A stretch of 64,000 nucleotides of DNA from Chrysaora quinquecirrha (Eukaryota > Cnidaria > Scyphozoa > Semaeostomeae > Pelagiidae): positions 1,001,250 to 1,065,249 of the forward strand of contig JACTAT010000014.1 of NCBI GenBank assembly GCA_014526335.1, read 5' to 3'. The position numbers were made by a program, and so were the translations under genes. Positions 12,515-24,496 of this stretch are shown piece after piece. The notes beneath the pieces are model-generated. The model ran no database searches, was not told where the DNA came from, and worked only from the letters and a program-made list of their open reading frames with translations. The stretch's first letter is position 1, and every line of letters begins with the position of its first letter.

Positions 12515-12610
12515 TTTCCATTAAAACAAAAGGATTTCCACGCGATTAACATGAAAATAATAGGATTTTCAACAAATGTGTACGAGATCTCAAAAAATGC
12601 AGTGATTTGC
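12515..12610 (+). repeat. Short repeat family R3, copy 2 (diverged)
   Basis: Carries cattaaaacaaaaggatttc and gtgtacgagatctcaaaaaa in the same order as the copy at 11697, with more substitutions. Confidence 0.5.
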
Positions 12611-12807
12611 CCTTAGTCTAAAACATTCCGGCTATTGCAAATACAAAAGTGTCTTCTTAAACACAGCCAGGTAATCTAAAAATAGTAGCTTAGGGTACGA
12701 CTTTCAGAGAGTTACACCTTCCCTTTCAAAACATGAATATTTTTATGCAAGCAGCAGCGGGCTTGCAGCGAAACGAGGCAGGCTCCTGGAGCTATTTCAC
12801 TTCTCAA

Positions 12808-12915
12808 AAAAGCGTACGAGATTCCTATTTAAACAAAAGGATTCTTACAAGACTCCTGCAAAACAATAGAAATTCCAGCTGAGAGTGTACGAGATTTCAA
12901 GGAGTGGATTGCCCC
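12808..12915 (+). repeat. Short repeat family R3, copy 3
   Basis: aaagcgtacgagattcctat, then aaacaaaaggattcttacaa, then gtgtacgagatttcaaggag and ggattgcccctcgg. It is nearly collinear with the copies at 11697 and 29912. Confidence 0.6.
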
Positions 12916-13339
12916 TCGGCAGGCTCAATCTCATATCGAGGCTATGACATCAGAAGAAAACAGGCGAGAAGAGTAGCGTCTTCATCCATTTTTTCTTGAT
13001 ACCATTGCGGCAGAGTCATAATTAATGCTCGCATCAATGGACGGCCAACTCTTACTGCGAAGAATTCTAATGGTGGATCATAAAGGCACAGTTTCATTTA
13101 GAAAATCTGACGAATGACGGTTTCAGTAACCATATAAAATTTAGTTCATTGGCTCGTGTACCGTAGCGAAAAAAGCTAATGTCCCCCTTTTCTTTCTTGT
13201 CTTTCTACGGTGTTGCTTTTTCTTGCTGATGGGCTTTCGTGAAAAAGAGATAGAGTTTCGACGAAATTCTTGTCCACAATAATAATTTGGAAAGATGTGT
13301 GTCGGGACATCGGAGGGGTACAGTATTTCACTCTTAAAA

Positions 13340-13440
13340 AGAGAGTGCGAAATCCTTTTAAGACAAAAGGACTGATCAAGAGATTTCCGTTCATACGAGA
13401 GTGCACGAGATTCCCAAGGGACAAAGGAGTGAATCGCCTT
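13340..13440 (+). repeat. Short repeat family R3, copy 4 (partial)
   Basis: Contains agagtgcgaaatcctttta, agacaaaaggactgatcaag, gtgcacgagattcccaaggg and gagtgaatcgcc, matching the 3' half of the family. Confidence 0.5.
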
Positions 13441-13516
13441 TGTCTTTCGAGGGTAGGGTTGAGTAAAAGTTTTATCCTGTTCTAAAGCACAGCTTAGAAC
13501 AACAAGAAGCCGACTG

Positions 13517-13784
13517 GTTAGGCTTGCTTCAAGTCTTTTTCTTTTCGTTTTCTCGAATGGGTCTCTTGCATTGCTAAGAACCAGATCTGCGGGGGAATAG
13601 TGCGGAGAAGGAAAGAGAAGAAGGATTTTCTTTCCTCCTCCGCATTTTACTTCCCGCACCCGCAGGTCGGATTCTCTATCCTCCTCCGCACTATTTCCCC
13701 CGCAGGTCCTGTTCTAAGCAAAGCAAGAGACCAAGAGACCCATTCGAGAAAACGAAAAGGAAAAGGCTTGAAGCAAGTCTATTG
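13517..13784. repeat. Fold-back element with ~95-105-bp arms
   Basis: The left arm (about 13517-13610) reads cttgcttcaagtctttttct ... tctcgaatgggtctcttg ... ctgcgggggaatagtgcgga. The complement of the right arm (about 13680-13784) reads the same with a few substitutions and a short GGTCTCTT duplication. The spacer is about 70 bases. The minus-strand 172-codon open frame here runs through both the arm and the R3 repeat and is not supported as a gene. Confidence 0.75.
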
Positions 13785-13799
13785 ATTGGTTAGATTAAC

Positions 13800-15130
13800 G
13801 ATAACGGAGAAGCTGAGTGCAACCTATCCAGCAGTTTCGAAATATAATATTCGCCTATCATGTCGAAATACGTGCTGAAACAGCCTGTATCAGATCGGGC
13901 AAAACAGCAAGATTAAATTTTCCTGTGGTCAACCATAACAGTAGGCTGATCTGCCCAGCAGGATCACATACGCGGTTACCTCCCGTCTCGAAAAAGAAAG
14001 CCCTCAATAAAGCCACAGCACAGCTGCTGGACGCCTGCCAATCAAAATCGCGCTTCCTTGGCTTTTCTTCGATGACAATGTTCTGCCGTCTGGGGTTTTC
14101 ACAGCGCAAACCTTTCATCCGCTACCACCATGATATTTTGGCAATATAATTGATGATTCACGCATGGGCTAAATAATTCATCACCTATTGTTTCGCTGTT
14201 ATCTGCCCACGCACGGAGGGACCAAGGCGGTTCTCTCCTTATCAATTCGCAGATGGAAGGAAAGCACGACTCAAAAACAAAACCGAAGCCAAAATTATTC
14301 ATGATATCATGGTGTTTTATTCTTCAGGGGGGATCATGATTCGCTCGGTGATTTTTAACAAAGTCGTGTTCAGTGCATTAACACTCAAGAGTACCTGTTG
14401 AGCGGCATCCGTCATTCCGTGTCTGCAACAGGTCTCGATCTTGATCAACCTTTCCCGTGTGTTATCATGTCCGGTGCTAAAACCTTCTGAAATATTGTTT
14501 CCTTTTGTCTCACAAAATTTTTAATCTGGCTTTCTTGGGTATTCATTAGCGGACCAACTTCTTCGTCGTTTTCCCTACTCCTATGTCAGGTCCTGTGTCT
14601 AGAATATTACGCAACCTTCAGTGTGGAGGAAGCCCCTGCCTGAAGCCCGAACATCCCATGAAAAAGCTCTGAAAAAGTCAACTTCATTTTAATCTTTAAC
14701 CATTGAGGTTTCAGTCGAGAATCTTCTAAGGGTATTTCATACTGACGAAAATTAAACAGTTTATGAAAGCGAAAAAATTAATTGAAATAAAGACCAAGAT
14801 TTCGGTTGCAATTTGTGGTGGCTTCCACCATTGACGTGCCGAGGAGCCTTCCTTTGCATTCGAACTTTAAACAAAACACGGCAGATTTTAACTACATTAA
14901 TTTTAAGACATCGCTACGAAACAGAAACATTTCTTTGTCAATCATAAAGCACTTCTTAAAAAATTATTATTTCAAGCTTTAGCAGTAGAACAACGAAACA
15001 GCATCGAGTATTTACAACAACGACCATAAACAACTTAGGCCAGCAAAACACCAGAAGTAAGTCCGACGAAGAAAGAATGGTCCAGCACTGGATACGGGAT
15101 TTTGATGCAAAAATCAAGATTTAAGATGGT
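13800..15130. other. Non-coding stretch, probable first intron of the ankyrin gene
   Basis: If the 15.1 kb exon belongs to the ankyrin gene, this lies inside a 4-kb first intron. I see no exon with splice signals and no recognisable repeat. Confidence 0.35.
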
Positions 15131-15136
15131 ACTTAC

Positions 15137-15362
15137 CTTCTTAAAACTTAGCTAATACTCAGCTACATATACTAATCAATGTTGGAATAAGTTGAAGCTG
15201 TAGAGATGTGAAATTTATAGGTTCTCTTCTGTCTTCCAGCTCACTGCAGTCGGTTTCCTCAAGACGTCGTCACAGTCAGGCCTCCCGAACAGATGCTGCT
15301 TCCATGTGAAGCTCTACGCTCCGCCGTGTTTTGTTTTCACGACCCACGTGACTTTGACTCAG
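15137..15362 (-). promoter_or_regulatory. Probable 5' UTR exon and promoter of the ankyrin gene
   Basis: On the minus strand an exon-like segment ends in GAAG|GTAAGT (donor just below 15137), and the coding exon at 11169 needs an upstream donor. Just upstream are an E-box CACGTG (15345-15350) and an AP-1-like TGACTCA (15356-15362, read on the plus strand). The transcription start is not determinable; the link to the ankyrin gene is inference. Confidence 0.4.
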
Positions 15363-16026
15363 TGTCAGTCAGAAGCACTCGCTCCACTGATTCGTTGTTG
15401 ATACTTCCTGCCAAAATGAAGAGCCAATGTTCTTTCAAATGGTGAAACTAGATTTATCGAAGCCTCACAGGAGCACGTTCGACACGCTAGCACGTCTCAA
15501 AGGGTCGCAAAGTGGCCGAAAGACATGTCAAAGGATAGCTGCTTCAGGGGGTATGGTTTGTTTAATTCGACTGAAAAGCGGCAAAGGAGATGTTTTTACT
15601 AACCGTCGGCGTAGAGGGAAAAGTCCAAGAATTTCATACTGTATATAAAACAAAGAAAGAAGTTATAAATTGCGGGTGTTTTGTGGTTGTGGGTATCTAC
15701 CGAGAAAGGTCTTTTTCTCTCTCCTATTAGTGCACTGAACCTAATTTTGTAACAATAAAAAAGACAAAACCTAGGCCCAAATGACCTTTGTTCTTTTGAG
15801 CATGACGCTAGAGAATGCAGGCTAGAGAAATGCATGCCACAACCTCACGACAGAGATGTCAACAAAGGGAAACTGAGGGAAAGTAACTGGCCATTCGCCA
15901 ACAAAATCAGGGGACACGAGAAGCTCCTGCCCCCTGCTCGCAGTCGCACCAGCCTTTCCTCACGACGCACGACCTGTTAGGCCTGATCACATTGTCAGCC
16001 TCCGAGGATAAGAAAATCCAGCGAGC
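15363..16026. other. Intergenic, nothing recognised
   Basis: Beyond the putative ankyrin-gene promoter. Short frames only; no domains, repeats or splice-supported exons seen. Confidence 0.35.
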
Positions 16027-16119
16027 AGTGGCATAGAGGTCCTAACATAAAACCTATCTTAGTGATGATTGGAGGGGTGACTACCCCTGTGCCCCCTTCC
16101 CCTTTACTACGCCACTGCC
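16027..16119. repeat. Very short TIR element
   Basis: cagtggcatag at the left and ctacgccactg at the right form 11-bp terminal inverted repeats (CAGTGGCRTAG) around a 71-base interior. The end sequence is hAT-like, but no clear 8-bp duplication flanks it. A related interior is seen at about 17527-17578. Confidence 0.45.
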
Positions 16120-16639
16120 AATGGATCTCTACAGTATTTTGCAGTGAAAATATTGTAACAGTAAGGTTGAAGAAACATCTGCATTTTTTTTTTATACGTT
16201 TTCCACCTCCCCAACAGACAAGGCAAATAAAAAATATGAGAAAAAGGTTTCTTGAAGTTGCAGGTGCTTGAAATGCAAATTATGCAACCAAGCAACTACT
16301 AAAGGCCCAGTGTGAGATGACAAAACAAAAGCCATTGCTGGCTCTGCTCTACTATAAGCTCCTATGGACTTCAGGTCGGGTCCCAATTTGGGTATTGGCT
16401 ACCTTTAGGGTATTGAGCCTAACCCAACTTCCCCTCGCACGTGAAATGGAATCTGTTGCTCAGTAATGTTACGATAAATTATCAAACTCAAGTACTCGAT
16501 GGGTTGAGCAAGAACGAATCATAGTCTGTGTCTCTGTGGTAAAAACTGAGGTTTTGGGAGAGTGTTTCCACGGCAGCAGCAACAGGCAAAGGCAATCCCA
16601 CCCAAATCACTCCCTACTTCATGGCTAAAGGCTATCCGA

Positions 16640-16765
16640 GGCTACCAACACAGTTATTTTTAACCTGTTGAGACAGGACCTAACTGAGTAGGTTAACAGG
16701 TAAACTATTGACTGTGAATAAAAGACCAGTATCTCACTCCTTATAGACACATTTTGGTACTATTT
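16640..16765 (+). repeat. Dispersed repeat shared with 35265-35395
   Basis: Both places contain a ctgttgagaca block, a taggttaacaggtaaa-like string and acattttggtactatttgg-type ends, in the same order. Class unknown. Confidence 0.45.
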
Positions 16766-16974
16766 GGAACCAAAAAGACAAAAATGGACTAAACAAGCCA
16801 AATACTACAAAAAATGTCTACTAAAAGTGATATACTAGTCTTTAATTTGCCTGGAAGCTGTCTCGGTTCAATCGTTTTGATTGCAATGGTAATTTAATGA
16901 AAAAGACCAAATATATCTGTAAAACATGGACTGTAGAATGATGGAATCCGACTTGTTCATATTACGCCAAATAC

Positions 16975-17183
16975 GGCAAAAACATTGCTCAGTGCTGGAG
17001 ATGAATGCTCCCCACTTTCATCCACAATGCCGAGACAATGGCGCTGAGGCGCCCCATCTTACGGTGGTTCCCGTTACAGGAAATCGCTATTCTCCCGTGA
17101 ATCTTCTGCCAACCTAGGGGGAGACTATCCGGCCCCCAGACCATGAGCTTACGCTTGGATATCCCACCAGCTTCCGACTCACA
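16975..17183 (+). repeat. Dispersed repeat R1, short copy
   Basis: Contains gagatgaatgctccccactt, ttacggtggttcccgttaca and gcttacgcttggatat, as in the copies at 2735, 31260 and 54270. It carries several substitutions and a small deletion and abuts the hAT-MITE relative at 17184. Confidence 0.7.
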
Positions 17184-17353
17184 CACTTCCAACTGTTTTC
17201 AGACTGAGCGAAACCAATCCAAATCTCTTCGAAATCCCAAGAAATCGAAAAGATTTGCTCAAGAAACAATAGAAACATTTTGTTAAAGATTCTATATAGC
17301 AAGAAGGCCCGGGTTGCAATCGCAACCTAGCATCCCTGCCAGTCTGCCCCTGG
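17184..17353 (-). mobile_element. hAT-type MITE, one-ended fragment
   Basis: The complement starts CAGGGGCAGACTGGCAGGG at 17353 and continues GGTTGCGATTGCAACCCGGG, matching the left half of the MITE at 7281 through gctcagtctgaaaacagttg. The other terminus is missing, so it is a truncated copy. Confidence 0.65.
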
Positions 17354-18197
17354 TTTCCATCAAACTTTTCAAAGAAACTAAGAGAGGCATCATTAACACA
17401 GTAGCGTCAACAGAACATCAAACATTAGAGGGTAAAGGACGTGGTCAAGGGAAACTAGGGTGTGGTTTTAAGGAAAAAACCAAGCCGTGCCCTGAGAAAC
17501 TTTTACATAAGATTTAGCCTTAATGCAAAACCTGTCTTGGCGAAGATGGGGGGTGTGGCTACTGTCTCAGTGTCCCCGTGGCTACGGATAAGTACGCCTT
17601 TATTTTTTATGAGAAACGCTTAGTAACAAGAAACCTACAATCCTTGCCAGAATAGTTTGAACGCTACCTTCATTTTCCATACTTTCTCCGCTCCAACTAC
17701 CCCTCCCCCTGGTACAATGTTGATTTACTCTAAAACTCTGTTGCTGCTGGCAAAAACGTGGCTGCAATATCATAGCTCACTGTCTTTTCTACAAAAAATC
17801 AACATTGTACAGGGGAAGGGGGGAAGAGGGGAGACGGAGAGGCAGGACCGTGAAATTGAGATGGCATTTATAGCTCAGTTTCTTATGCTGTAATTATGAA
17901 ATTTTGCCCGTTCCAACTATTTTTGGTAGGGATTGTACCTCCGCAAATGTGAAATCAGTATGTTGGAAAACTGACACAAAACTTCTAAAGTTTCTTAACT
18001 CCTTCCTCATAGTTCTAAAAGTAAGCCAAAATTTGTTCAAATACAGTCGATAAATGCTTTGAAGTATCCTGTACTAATTTCAAGTAATTATTGTAAATTC
18101 AGATAAATTTACTATAGGTCACCACTACAGACATTTAAAGAAAAACTTAAGAAAGTTTTAGTACCCAAAATATTAAAGAAACATTCAGCACGGGCCA

Positions 18198-18262
18198 ATC
18201 TAGCCTTCGTGGAGATGCAAGGTAGCCTTCGTTGGAGATGCAGTGTAGCCTTCGTGGGGATG
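18198..18262. repeat. Short tandem repeat, ~23 bp x 3
   Basis: Three units of tagccttcgtkgrgatgca occur in a row, downstream of the HSPA12 gene and possibly in its 3' UTR. No function apparent. Confidence 0.7.
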
Positions 18263-18623
18263 CAATTTTCAATGCAAGAAATCGAGCTTCATGCGGGCCA
18301 AAAAGCTAAAAGATGAAAGGCAGAACAAGAAAATGGAAACATTATTAAAACTGTAATTCCTATTGACAGAATTCTAAGAATATGAATACGCAAGAATTCA
18401 TTTGGTGGTTCAAAAATCTGTAAAAATAGCAAGGCTATCCTGATGTCCGAATAATGATGATTCGGACACTGCGACAGCTTGCATGTACTGGAAGACTACG
18501 TAGTATACATTGTTACGCATGTGAATACATCTATATAATATAACAGATTTTGCACGTAAATATAGCTAGCTTTGATTTAAAGAGGGCATCGGTTATATAG
18601 TGAGGCTGTTGTTGTACACTGAA

Positions 18624-21600
18624 TCAATAGTTTAGGAAATCAATCAAAGCTTTTGCTGATTTTCCCGTTAAAACGTCGATAGCGGTAACTTTGAGTTCAG
18701 TGTCTCCAAATAGCATAGTTGCTTGTAGTTCGCGCGGTTTGCTCCTTTTCTCAACGGGAATATCTTCAATCTTCAGCTCCGGCATTTCTATCCTAAGCTG
18801 TCCGCATCTTTTAACCTTTTTATCCGTTGTGTAAAGATTCTGCGCCTTTTCGCTACAGTATATGTTGATAACTGTACTTTTCTGACCTGAGCGGGCTGGC
18901 GCATAACTCCGCGTTACCGTGTCGCCGAGACCAACAGATTCATCAATCGTGACGAAAGTATCAAATATATCCTTACACCAAACAACTGCATCTTTCACAA
19001 CACGCTTTGAGATATCATGCTTTTCCGTATTAAATTTATTCAGCACGCCAACACCGTAAGTGAATGCTGACCGCCGCACTTTCACCACGGTTGGGTCAAG
19101 GCCAAACAAGACGGCACCCTTCAAAATCGTCAACCCGACGTCATGTGGTATAACAACTCGCACGCGGTCTTTGAATTCTTCACGGACAGCTGTTTGTAAA
19201 AGCGGCGATTCAGCGAAACCGCCGACAAGGAATAAATGTCTGATTTCCGCAAGGCTTGGTTTGTCAAGGAGATTTCTTATGTGTTCTATAATCTTCAGTA
19301 ATACTGGTTGGAAGAGTTCTTCCATGACGGACGGAGAAATGCGCAGCATCCCCTGCGAAGACCACTTTATATCAGGATTTTTAAACTTCTTTATCGCAGC
19401 CTCAACACTTGAGCGCTTCTTCTTCTTATAGTAGTCGATAAAAGAATAAGGTAGCGAAATATTCAAAGCAGTGCTACCTCCAGGCCGCGCGGTACGCTTC
19501 TTTGATTCAAAGGCAATGATTAAATCGACCCAGCCAGCAGGTCGTTTACTCTTGAACCGCTCAATAAAATCCGCGTCGAAAATCCGCTTGAGTAAGTTTT
19601 CAAATTCCGCGTCAACTCCAGTGGCACCGCATGGTCCTCCAGTTCCTCTATGAAGCTCTTTCAGGTTCCCAGAGTTTACATCAAGCTCATGAACGGTAAG
19701 ATCTACAGTTCCTCCTCCACAATCAACAACGATGTATTGCGTAGCACCTAAAACAGAAAAAAATGCGTGTTAAAGTAACAAAAGGACAAATGTGCAAACT
19801 ATAGATATAGAACAGCTGAAAGAATACTTTACATTAAAGAATGCAAGAAGCATCAGAAAAGCATACGAGCTCCAATAAATAGACAGTGGAAAAACTCACT
19901 CAGTCTTCCTACCAATGAACTGAGAGACGATATGGCTAACAACATTGTAGAAATAAAAACATTGTGAAATGAGATCGCAGTCGTTCAAAGGTGGGAACCT
20001 AGTCTCACCCACACCTAACTAGGATGAAATATTCTAATAAACGCTAGAAGTATTGTTATAAATATTTATAAACTTCGAAGGACCACCGCTTAGATAATTC
20101 TAGCGTTCTAGGTGGTAGGACCTGGGAACGCTAGAATTTACTAGCGAATTTGAAACTCTGAAAATTCTGACTTCCCTGGAATATTCGCCTAATCTTACAT
20201 CTAATGAGCAGGAAATAGAAATGGTTTCCTCGCATAAACAGTGGTTAATTGCTGAGGCGAGGCATAAGAGTAGAGCAATACCCAAACTAAAACACAGCTG
20301 CTGCTCTCTCTTCTCTCTATCTTACTTTTCAAATAAGCAACCAATACTTGCTGTTAGAATCTAATACAATTAGCACCCGAAAGGATGCTTGTTCTTCTAC
20401 ATCGAATGTGCATGCATATACATGGCAAGTAAGAACACTGAAATTCTAACCTATGAAATCTTCAGAAATGAGTGAGTTATCTTGTGACCTCAATCGCACA
20501 TCGTCTTCAATTATGCAGTCTCGGATTCGTAATTTGCGGCAAAAGATCGAGGCTGCTTCTGGCTCCAATGCGATAAGCAAGCGCTCAGGGCAGTTCCAAG
20601 AAGCTATACCGGCCTAAGAGTAAAAAAAATGAAATAAAAGAATGTAAGCGCACCTCCTAGGACTCCCATTGCAATGAGATGCAGCTCACAATGAATAAGA
20701 ATTTCCTACAGTCAACTCTGTCTAATTCTAACTTGTGTAACTCTACCCTGGGCGCCAGAGCCGAAGTTGCTGAGCAAGAGAGAGTGATGAAGATTGGAAG
20801 GAGCTCCTTCCCAGCACTCTCACTCTCTCTTTTTCAGCAACTACATCTCTAGTGCCAAGGGAAGTGTAACTCGAACTTTTGCTAATTTAAGCAAAATTCT
20901 CAGGTCCCTAGAAAGACCCCAAATAAACCTGTGTAAGTTAACTGCAATGTTACACCACCCCATCACCCCCACAGGATCCAAATTTGGCAGCAAATTGAAT
21001 TCTTGTAACATTTTTGCTCCGTTTTCTGAAAAGATAGTAATTTGAGCGTCCAAGCGAAATATGACGCCTGCAATAAATAAGTCTAGACACTCTTAGACGT
21101 TTGTATTGCCTGTGCAAAAATACAACATAAAATGCTAGGCTTATGTCGACGGCAGCTTGTCGGCCTAAAGTTCCAGAAAGTTGGGCACGTTTTGTTGCCA
21201 ACCACGAGTTGCCAAATTATTCCCGTCAATCGCACTTAATGAGCGCTCTTGCGACCGCGAACAACTGTGAAATGTTCTGACTAGTTGTTGACATGTCGAA
21301 AAGTTAGCAGCTACAACTATTTGGGGTTCATTCTATCGCATCGTAAGTCGACATGCCCTGGCTTAAAAGGAGACATATATCAGCATTTTACATTAGCCTC
21401 GTATGCTCAGGATTACATGATATACTTGAGAGCCACAAATTTGATTATCAATCGCTAAGTGCAAACCTTAATTATTTACCTCATGTGCGGCGGTTCTCAT
21501 GAACTGCTTTGCAGGTTGTCGCCATATGGCCGGCACGGTGAGAACCCACGTGATGTCGTCTTCCATTATCCTAGCAGTTGATTGGTCGGATAGTTCAGCA

Positions 21601-24496
21601 AGTACATGCTCTTTGAAGAATCTTAGAGCATGCGCAAACACCTTTACTGCAGGATATGCCTTGCCATTAGCAGCGTTTAGGAGTACCGCAGGATTGAGAT
21701 CCTACAAAGAAAGAAACCGTTTGTAAGTAACACGTGGAAAATTCAACACGACAGGCCATACTAAAATAGGTAAACCTTTGCGTTTGAGAAGAATAATAAG
21801 TACCGCAGAAACAACATCAACTCTAGTTCTTATTTTGGTATTTCATTCACGAATCTCTCGACTATAAAGATGAAGTAGCTATCGAGATACAAAGTACCGA
21901 TGTTCATCTCTTGTCTTCCCCTCTTGGTGGACGGGTTGTTTTGGCGCGGGACAATATTCGCACAAGTACTTAAAATCGCGCGGAGATTAGTTCTGCGCGA
22001 ATTTAACGTAAGTACTCCTAAGTGTAAATTCCCTATTGTCTTGGCTATCCGGTAGAGCGCAAGGAGTCTATCAGATATGAAGATCCCAACGCACTGCCAT
22101 GTTACCAGGGATAGTTTAATTGCTGCCTAAAGCAGGGGTAGTCATGTTAGAAGAAACTTTCAATGGTCCGTTATTCTCCAGGCGTATTTTTACATTAGCA
22201 GGCAATGGGCCTCGCAATGGGCTAGATCAGACTGTGTTCAGTTAGTGACCTTATGTTCGGTACAACCGGGTACAACAGTTCAATTCGATTTTAAGAGGAT
22301 AGAATTTATACATAACATAAAAAGGACTTTGAATTTAAAATGCAAGGATTAAAAACTTTCAAACAAAATCAACAATTCAAACATCGACTTGAGAATAACA
22401 AAAGGGATTATTCGATTGAATATTCCTTTTGAAATACAAGTAAAACAAGACCTTGAGATTAATCCTATTAATCTTAGATTGATTCTTCAGCTCAGGATTC
22501 GGCATCAGATTGCGATTAAATGCATAAAAGCATTCAAATTTGATCAAATTACAATTAACCGCGTATATTACAGTACCATTCAAGGAGTTAATCTCACATC
22601 AATATAACAAGAGGCCACTGGTACAATATTACCTTAGCTGAGTATCTAATAGGGGTTTGGGAGGGGTTTTGGGAGCAAGGAGTGAGGAGAGCGATACCTT
22701 AAATGGGTTGTTAGCATGGGAGCATTAGTAGAAATTACAGCAGCTTGGGGAGTAAACGGATTTCTAGAACAAAATAAATTACCCGGAGATCAAGGTTAAT
22801 TTTGACGGAAGCAAGGGAACTTGGTGCTTTTTAAGATGGGGACAAGAGGGCAACTATCCCCCCTTGTCAGAGTCTCTACAAGCCTCATTACCACAAGCGT
22901 CCTCCATGCGCTGGAGAGCTGAAAGAGAGGCATATTCCGGGGGTATTATTTCATTTCAAAGGCCATTCAATCCTTTTGAATCGTACAAACTTGCCCTGAT
23001 TTCAACTCATAAGCAAACTCCCTTCGAAATGCTCTGGTTTTTTTTAAGAGTGAAATGCCCCTCGATCCATTTTACGTACGATATACGAGTAAAGGCAGTT
23101 GGGCAGGGTATCATTTTGTCCCGCTGGTTCCAAAGGGCTTTTTGTGCTGTTGCGAAGACTGATACACTTGGGCTGGTTCGGGGGGGTTAACATAGATGGG
23201 AACTTCAATTACAAAAAGTCACCTAAAGATAATCACCTCTGAGAAATGTAGCGTCATCTTGAACTTTTCAAAGTACAACCATTTTTTCGCTTCGGAAGGA
23301 TCCAAATCATGATAGAAGTCTCTTGCCCCGAAGCCAAATGAATGAAACTGACCATCGGGCCTGAGCAGCAGAGTGGTTGGGATCTTCTGATTGTTGACAC
23401 CTGGATCACCGCCTTCCCATTTTCTCATCATATGTATACTCTCAGGATCACGTGTAAAAGCAAATGCATAGCCACTGAAAGTTGTACCAAAATCAATCGC
23501 CACAACCACGACTGAGGAATGTGGCTCTTGGAAGCCCATTCGCAGTCCTGAGTCGATTGAGGCTGGAACAGAGCTGGAATACGAGCGAACCGAACTGGAT
23601 CTAGATGAAATTGGCGAACCCATTTTCCTTTCAAAATCGGACGCATTCGATGATTTTGATGAGAAATGGCGTTTTCTGTATTGTCCATTTGATTGTCTTT
23701 CACTAAATTGATTCAACAGACCATCGCCAGGTGATTTACTGCTAGAAGCATCGTCATGGAAATTACTATTTTCGCTTTGTGAACTTTTGTTGTTCTTGAT
23801 ATTACTAATCGGCATTCCTTGTTCGTCAAGGCCACTATCAGTTGCAGTGTCATCCATCGTTTTCTCAGAATCATATAAGTTATTTTTACGTTTTATCCTA
23901 GCACCATGTTTGTTTACCTTTACACTCCCATCAAGAGAAGATCTCGGGCTCTCTGCTACACTTTCAGAGTCCGTTATATCACAAGCTTCGTTACTCTGCT
24001 CTCCAAACTTTTCACCCGAATCTAATTCCTGATCTTCACAATGGTTGTTATTGTCTTTGGACATCGGCTTATTCATCGCTTTCATTCCTTCGGTTATTTT
24101 CGCCATACCACTGCATTCTTCAGCAATAAAGCTTTGTTTTTCTTTTTGTTCTGAACGATTATTTCTCACATTATCTTCAGCACAATCACAGATTTCTCCT
24201 GTATTCAATGAATGAGGGGATGTCAGGCCTGAATCACTGCTCATGTCTAATCCAGTGGCTCTTCTTCGCAGTATTTCACCCTCAGACCTGACTGATAATT
24301 CACTATAATTTGAACCATCAGACTCGTTACCATCATTCGTATTTTCACCCAGCAAATGCCTGAGTTTTGCTGAATGCTGACGAACGCTTTTTTTCTTAAA
24401 CTTCCTTCCTAAGAAACTGAACTGCCCAACAGCTCGGCTCTCTTCGCCTTCCATGTTATCTGAAACTCTTTTAGACACTTCAAGCTTCAACAACAA
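18624..24496 (-). CDS. HSPA12A: HSPA12-type Hsp70-family protein, 922 aa
   Basis: Atypical Hsp70-like ATPase-fold protein of the HSPA12 family, which lacks the classical C-terminal peptide-binding module. Four exons join in phase to 923 codons including stop: 23237-24496, 21480-21701, 20451-20613 and 18624-19747. Residues about 327-420 open the nucleotide-binding fold with [13 protein letters not shown] (phosphate-1 loop) and [14 protein letters not shown]. Exon 2 has [19 protein letters not shown], exon 3 [17 protein letters not shown], and exon 4 [14 protein letters not shown] (phosphate-2, ~555-568), [13 protein letters not shown] (adenosine motif, ~721-733) and the family C-terminus IDFLNY. 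Alignment from memory with vertebrate HSPA12A is continuous. The N-terminus is odd: about 326 residues precede the ATPase fold, against about 55 in human HSPA12A, and they are Ser/Asp/Asn-rich and probably disordered. A second possible start is at 24454 (MEGEESR). HSPA12A versus HSPA12B is not resolved. Confidence 0.93.
22290..22610. other. AT-rich intronic segment, open on both strands
   Basis: Inside the first HSPA12 intron. Frames of about 70 codons are open on both strands (22377-22607), rich in Ile/Asn/Lys. This fits base composition; there is no recognisable protein. Confidence 0.3.

Noticed and set aside
13141..13659. 172-codon minus-strand frame rich in Lys/Arg
   Set aside because: It crosses an R3 repeat copy and one arm of the fold-back; composition is irregular and no domain is recognisable.
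18240..18262. Iron-responsive or other hairpin in the HSPA12 3' region
   Set aside because: The three 23-bp units are a plain tandem repeat with no loop consensus.
23428..23703. 91-codon minus-strand frame within the HSPA12 first exon
   Set aside because: Shadow of the HSPA12 coding frame; the latter carries the DFGTT motif.
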